Source: Branchiostoma floridae (lineage: Eukaryota > Chordata > Leptocardii > Amphioxiformes > Branchiostomatidae). From it: 64,000 nucleotides of DNA. Each line of letters begins with the position of its first letter. The first letter of the stretch is position 1. Location of the stretch: assembly GCF_000003815.2 (NCBI RefSeq), contig NC_049989.1, forward strand, positions 10,495,382 through 10,559,381, read 5' to 3'. This document shows, piece by piece, positions 59,215 to 64,000 of this stretch. Position numbers and translations under genes: made by a program. The notes under the pieces are model-generated. The model made no database searches, was not told the DNA's origin, and was given only the letters and a program-made list of their open reading frames with translations.

Positions 59215-60423
59215 ATGGAAGCCAACAGTCCGCTATCGCCTAAAGCCAATGCCTTCAGCATAGCATCACTGATATCTGCTTCAGAACAGGGAGGACTTCT
59301 TATGAGCGACCTGCACGGTAAAGACCAAGGACTAGACGACGGACAAGACTGGGGGATGCAGTACTCATCGATACCCAGAGAGATGGAAGGTTTGTATGAC
59401 TGAATGCTGTCGGTAGTCTAGTCTAGTCAGGCCCGAGTAGACCCCTCGGACATGTCCGTAGCGACAAGGACTGGTGTCGGTTGTGGCACTGTATTTGTCT
59501 TTGTGACGTTTGACTGGCTGGAGCTGAAGTGGGGTTCCTTAATTCGTTCCGCTACAAATTTGCCGCCGAATGAAGTAATTACGTGAAGGAGTCGTCAACG
59601 TGTCAAAGCTGGATAGTGTTATTAGGCGACGAGGTGGCACCAAACCACATTTCGGGTATACTGTATATTTTTTTACTTGTGCAACAGTAAATGTATAGGA
59701 AAGTAATTCTCTTATGGAATCCAAACATCGATTAAAGGTTATTAAGACTGTAACCGATATCGCTTCCTATCCACGCAGTACGGAATGGAGATTGGCTTAT
59801 CTCATAGACGTTTGGGCCTTGAAATTAAAACAAGAGAGCTTAGGCGGCTTTTAGTCCGTGCCAGACCCGCCTTCTGGCAATACGAGAAGGGTAGGCTACC
59901 GCCAACCATACGGTAAAACGCGAGGGTCTTTACCTAACTACTAACACTACTGCCTTCCCCTGGCCATCTGTACGGGGAGCTGTCCTCTGGGAAGATAACA
60001 TCCCGTCTAAACCCTCTTAAGAAAGATTTAGAAGATTTCTAGGCCTGCTTGTTGTTTAAAGGACGAACGCTATCGACCCCCTGATGATCTGGTTGTGTTT
60101 CTTTCTCCCCATCCAGCGAGCTGTATGTTGAGCAACCAGCGGATGCCGGGGCACCAGCTAGCGCACATGACGGAACACCCGTCGGCGTTCGGCGTCACCC
60201 AGGCCCGAGGCGAGGCCTACGACATCCCGGGGATGGACTCGTGCCGGAACGGAGGCGGGCTCCCGAACGGAAACGAGAACAATAACCTGTTGAACGATGG
60301 AGTTAAAGACGAGAGGAAACAGAACCCCAAAGTTGCCAATGTTAAGGTTATGCTGGAGATGAAAGCGTTGTGGGACGAGTTTCACGAGCTGGGGACCGAG
60401 ATGATCGTGACCAAGGCGGGGAG
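59215..60423 (+). CDS. Tbx1/10: T-box transcription factor Tbx1/10, first two coding exons (3' part outside window)
   Basis: Exon 1 is 59215-59389 and exon 2 is 60117-60423; the donors (G|gtttgt and AG|gtatgt) and the acceptor (catccag) agree in phase. The first 161 codons are present. Residues 9-19 ([11 protein letters not shown]) contain FSIASLI, an eh1-like Groucho-binding motif of the kind seen at the N-terminus of Tbx20 and Tbx15/18 proteins. Residues 138-161 ([12 protein letters not shown], then [12 protein letters not shown]) start the T-box DNA-binding domain. [10 protein letters not shown] and MIVTKAGR are typical of Tbx1/10, and the split after KAGR is the usual T-box intron site. 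Tbx1/10 acts in pharyngeal and mesoderm patterning. No later exon (an RMFP-type continuation) is seen before 64000, so intron 2 exceeds 3.5 kb. I chose 59215 because no in-frame ATG lies upstream. Confidence 0.88.
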
Positions 60424-63400
60424 GTATGTATCTTCTCTCCCGTCACTTGTACCGTTAAATGTACCGTGGCGTCCATGTTCCGACGTGGTCACCCTCTTGT
60501 CAAATTGTCCTAGTTTTCAGTGACAAGAAACGACAGGGTGATATCTCTGACAGTACGCAGGGCTAGGTAGGAACCCACAGCTTCTGTAAGTAGAGTTTAA
60601 TCGGTACTGGGGGTGTGCTTAAGGGTGTTGAGGAAGTTTTGAGTGGTGTAGTCGGTTCTGGTAGTTTTATTTTTGGCCCCCCATCGCCCCGATCCTATCG
60701 TTGCAAATTGGCATGAAATGGGGGGAGGCGCAAAACATGAGCGACCGGAAAACAAAACTCCCAGCCGCGGAAGTGCTCTGCCCTTTACACGTCTCTGCTG
60801 TCGAGTCGAGACCACGAAAACACAAGATTTCACCCGTTCACGGGTTCAAGTCTTCTGAATGTTGCCAGCATGTTAGGAAAAACCTTCTTACACAAACGTT
60901 GGGGTTGTTTTAGCGGAGAAAACAATGTGCGGTCAGACGACACAGCGCCACCGCCATTACAGTTCCTTTTAAAAACTTCCCCGGGTAAGAGCGAACAATG
61001 CCGAGGATATTTAATAACGTAGATATGTCGGCGTTGGGTCGAGATCTTGGGTGACCCGAGCACATTTGATTCAATGGACATTCTTTGCGCCAATTGATGT
61101 TGGGACAGCCATGTCATCAAAACACGCCGTGACGTTATCGGTGAAAAATAATGAAAGATGGCCCGACCCGTGCGTCGTACGGCCCGTAACTCACGCTTTA
61201 GGATTTAATGTCCAGATGTTTTAGGACTGGTTTCTGGATTTTTAAGGCCACCAAGATTCGGCCAACCTCCCCCACAGTCGGCAGTTAAACCAAAGAGAGG
61301 CTATTATCTCCCGGCTATGTCAACATGCACTCACACTTAGTGTCAAGTTAGTGGCTGATGTGTGGGGATGATGGGGAAAACAGAAGTGAGCGTGGACCGG
61401 GCCTTGTCGAGCCGTGTTCTCAATGGTTTACAAACCGGCCGTGAGCTTCGAGCGCCCGCCATGATAGCATCTGTTTGCACGAGGTATTATCGTTCTCTGT
61501 CTAAGTGGGTTTTTACAGACTACCCCCGACGAGCTTCGCACGCCGATAATGCGGTGTGTATTGTGCTGTTCCCGGCGGGAGGGCCTGTGCCACAGCCCGC
61601 CCCGACTGAAACATACGCCCCGGCACATTATTTGTTATCTTTCTCGCAGTTTGATATTAATAGACTGCCACCCAGCGCTTTTATGTACACAGTCAAGGGA
61701 CTAAAACCCCACGTCTTATACACAATGTATCTTCCACATGTGCGTCTCACTCACTTTCAAGACGCTGCCGAAATAAGAACTCTACTGTCTCAAACTTGCA
61801 AAATGCCAACACCAGTATATTATGGTTGAAAATGTGGATCCAACGAAAAGACCCAGTTTAGCCGAAGCTAAAGAATACTTTATGATTCACACGAATGCCA
61901 TATTTTATCTTCTTATAACCTTTTGCTAAAGAAAGGAATAATTTCGTAAAGAGACCACAAAAGTACATCAGTAAAATTTGCCACCCTATGTTGTAATTTA
62001 CCACATAAAAACTAAGCGAAGTGTTTAAATTAATTGTTAACAACGACATAATTTGAATTTGTAATTCCACATACAGCGATACAAATATCAAGTCCTTTTT
62101 GTAACAATAATATAATTGCCATCGCATGTTAACTACAGCTTGTAAGGTGAAACATTTGATCACCAATGTTCCCTGAAATACGCAAAGTTGTAGTATCGTG
62201 CATTAGTGCAGAGGAAAGCATTTTATAAGTTAGCCTATTCATTCTTAGGACAATATAGGACACCGTTTATTGGGAAGGAATCAAAAGGAGTCAAATCCGT
62301 AAATATATTTTTACGCAAGGTTCTCGTATGTTACCACCAATAAGACCAAATTTTCGCCGTAAAATGTTATTACATTACAAAGTATTTGCAAGTATTTTTC
62401 TAACATAATTAGCCCTAATTTAGCTACACATACTGACTAGATCAAGTACAATACAACGATTTGTTTAAGGTATAGGTTTACTGATTTTTTACATATTTAA
62501 TCGCGAAATTTCTTGAAATATATGAGGAAAATGCACTGCAATTGCTACAGCAAGAAATACGGCTGGAGAGAAAGTTTGGAAAAATCTAACATAAAAAATT
62601 GTTGTGTACTACAATACTGTTTCTTTTATCTTTTACCAGTGTATTGGACTGTGCATTCCTTTCTATTAACGTGTAGGTAGTATTTGTATCTCAAAATGTC
62701 TAGAATGTAATGGAGCAAGGTATATCTCAGTCGTTTGCGAAGTAAAGTCACCGTGAACCATAGCACCGAAATGTGCACGGTTATATGGCGACCGCCACAC
62801 ACGCACAAAATTGTTGTCTTAACCCTGCATTTTTGTCGCCTGAAATAATTCTGCACGCCAGTCAGGCTAAACCCTCCTGGGAAAAACTTTGTTTTTCTTC
62901 CAGTCGTTGACCTTCGCGGAAAGACGGTTATACAGTGTCCGTGTTTGCGAAAAAGTGCATTTCCCCGCCCTAGCGTAGGCCGTTATGTATTCTTCCTTTG
63001 TTGAGAGTTTACCGGGCGGGGGTTGGATGTGTTTGCCTAAGCTTTGATCAGAGATAGTTGCATAACGTGGCAGCCATTTCGGCCGGCCTCCCGTGTCAGA
63101 ACGACATAGGGTCGGTGTCTTAAATTGTTTGACTGTCTCTCGCCTGAAGGCCTCTCGGTAAATATTGTACGGTGTTCAGGCCGTGTCTCTGTCCATGGTT
63201 CCCAGCCATGCCTGCACACACAACGCCTGAAGGACCTGTACAAAAATCCCTCTCGACACTGTGTACTCTGCTCTCAATTTGTTGGCTTATACATACGAAA
63301 TCGGGACAACACATGATGACAGAAGAAAACCCGCTTTCCCACCACCAAACCGCACGATCTTTTATCACGATCTTACTAGGAGAAGTTCAGTACAGTTTTG

Positions 63401-64000
63401 TTCTGTTCTAGAAGTACATATACCACACTTCGTGTTGATCGTAAATACGACAAGTAAAGTGCGATGATCTGGATAATTAGAGCAGTTATATTGATGAAAG
63501 TTTTCGTTTTAGAATCGTAAAATCGACTAGCTCATACAAAAATAATGTTACGTAACGAAGTCTCGGCAGTTCAAAGAGTCTACAAATGACGCTAAGCACA
63601 TATGAAGTTGGCATATCTATGAGCGAGAATCTTGCTAGAAGTCCGCCATCTTGAAAACAAAAATGGGACGCGCTTTCTTTACCCAAGAAAATTAGGTTAC
63701 GTGTTGCTTTACCTCAGCTGTCGATGGATAGTAAGATAGGCATGTCATTCACTTCCTCCCGGGCTGACAGAAATGTCTGTGGCTATCGTCTGCAGTTTTT
63801 TACCCGCCAAAACGGCACTGTCATCAGGCCTGACTTGCCGAAGATGTCTGCCTCAAGTTAGGAAGTTTCTGAACAGAAGCCCGGGCGTGTCAAACTGACC
63901 GTGCGCAAGGGTTTAACGGTTTTGCCTTATCGACCTACTAACGGTTGTTTGGTGGAAAATTTACGAGGTGTCGTCTGACGACGTTCTCCCGCCAAAAAAC
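60424..64000 (+). other. Tbx1/10 intron 2 (continues past the window)
   Basis: Begins with donor GTATGT. No second T-box exon is seen. GC-rich islands at 60640-61140, 61360-61640 and 62870-63340 could hold enhancers. The 155-codon frame at 61362 has no family features. Confidence 0.5.

Noticed and set aside
61362-61829. 155-codon plus-strand frame in Tbx1/10 intron 2
   Set aside because: No recognisable domain, and it does not contain the expected T-box continuation; GC-rich non-coding DNA easily gives such frames.

Overview
The window looks like non-coding-rich, intron-rich animal DNA, most likely from a cephalochordate (amphioxus, Branchiostoma). Coding sequence occurs only as short GT-AG exons. 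One exon pair is a deuterostome Tbx1/10-type T-box gene start, and a multi-exon gene matches the msp130 (mesenchyme-specific cell-surface glycoprotein) family known from sea urchins and amphioxus. Small inverted-repeat transposons, LINE tails and tRNA-derived SINEs fill much of the rest. The species assignment is inference; no search was run.

Layout. 1-6437: intergenic, with microsatellites, LINE tails, four MITEs and a 170-bp duplication. 6438-17548 (+): a complete 13-exon msp130-like gene whose joined exons stay in frame for 567 codons. Its introns carry a MITE beside the exon 1 donor, an internally deleted CR1/L2-like LINE (antisense) beside the exon 4 donor, a four-unit 58-bp array that repeats the exon 6 acceptor, a near-perfect hairpin, and an antisense copy of the gene's own last exon split by a hAT-like MITE. 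17549-29100: repeat-rich DNA with a hammerhead-ribozyme-like motif, LINE/SINE pieces, a 13-unit 55-bp minisatellite and a 1-kb GAGAGCGC-rich MITE derivative. 29100-38310: a GC-rich spot with an X-box-like palindrome, an assembly gap inside an inverted repeat, an unexplained minus-strand open frame, an 881-bp mariner-like palindrome inserted in a LINE tail, and three phase-compatible candidate exons of an unrecognised plus-strand gene. 38310-59100: mostly non-coding DNA with MITEs, SINEs and tandem arrays, plus GC-rich unique islands that could be regulatory DNA for the T-box gene. 59215-60423 (+): the first two coding exons of Tbx1/10; the rest lies beyond the window.

The two recognised genes are unrelated in function (a secreted protein and a developmental transcription factor) and there is no operon-like organisation. 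The most unusual structure is inside the msp130-like gene, where transposons and self-derived duplications sit directly at splice sites.
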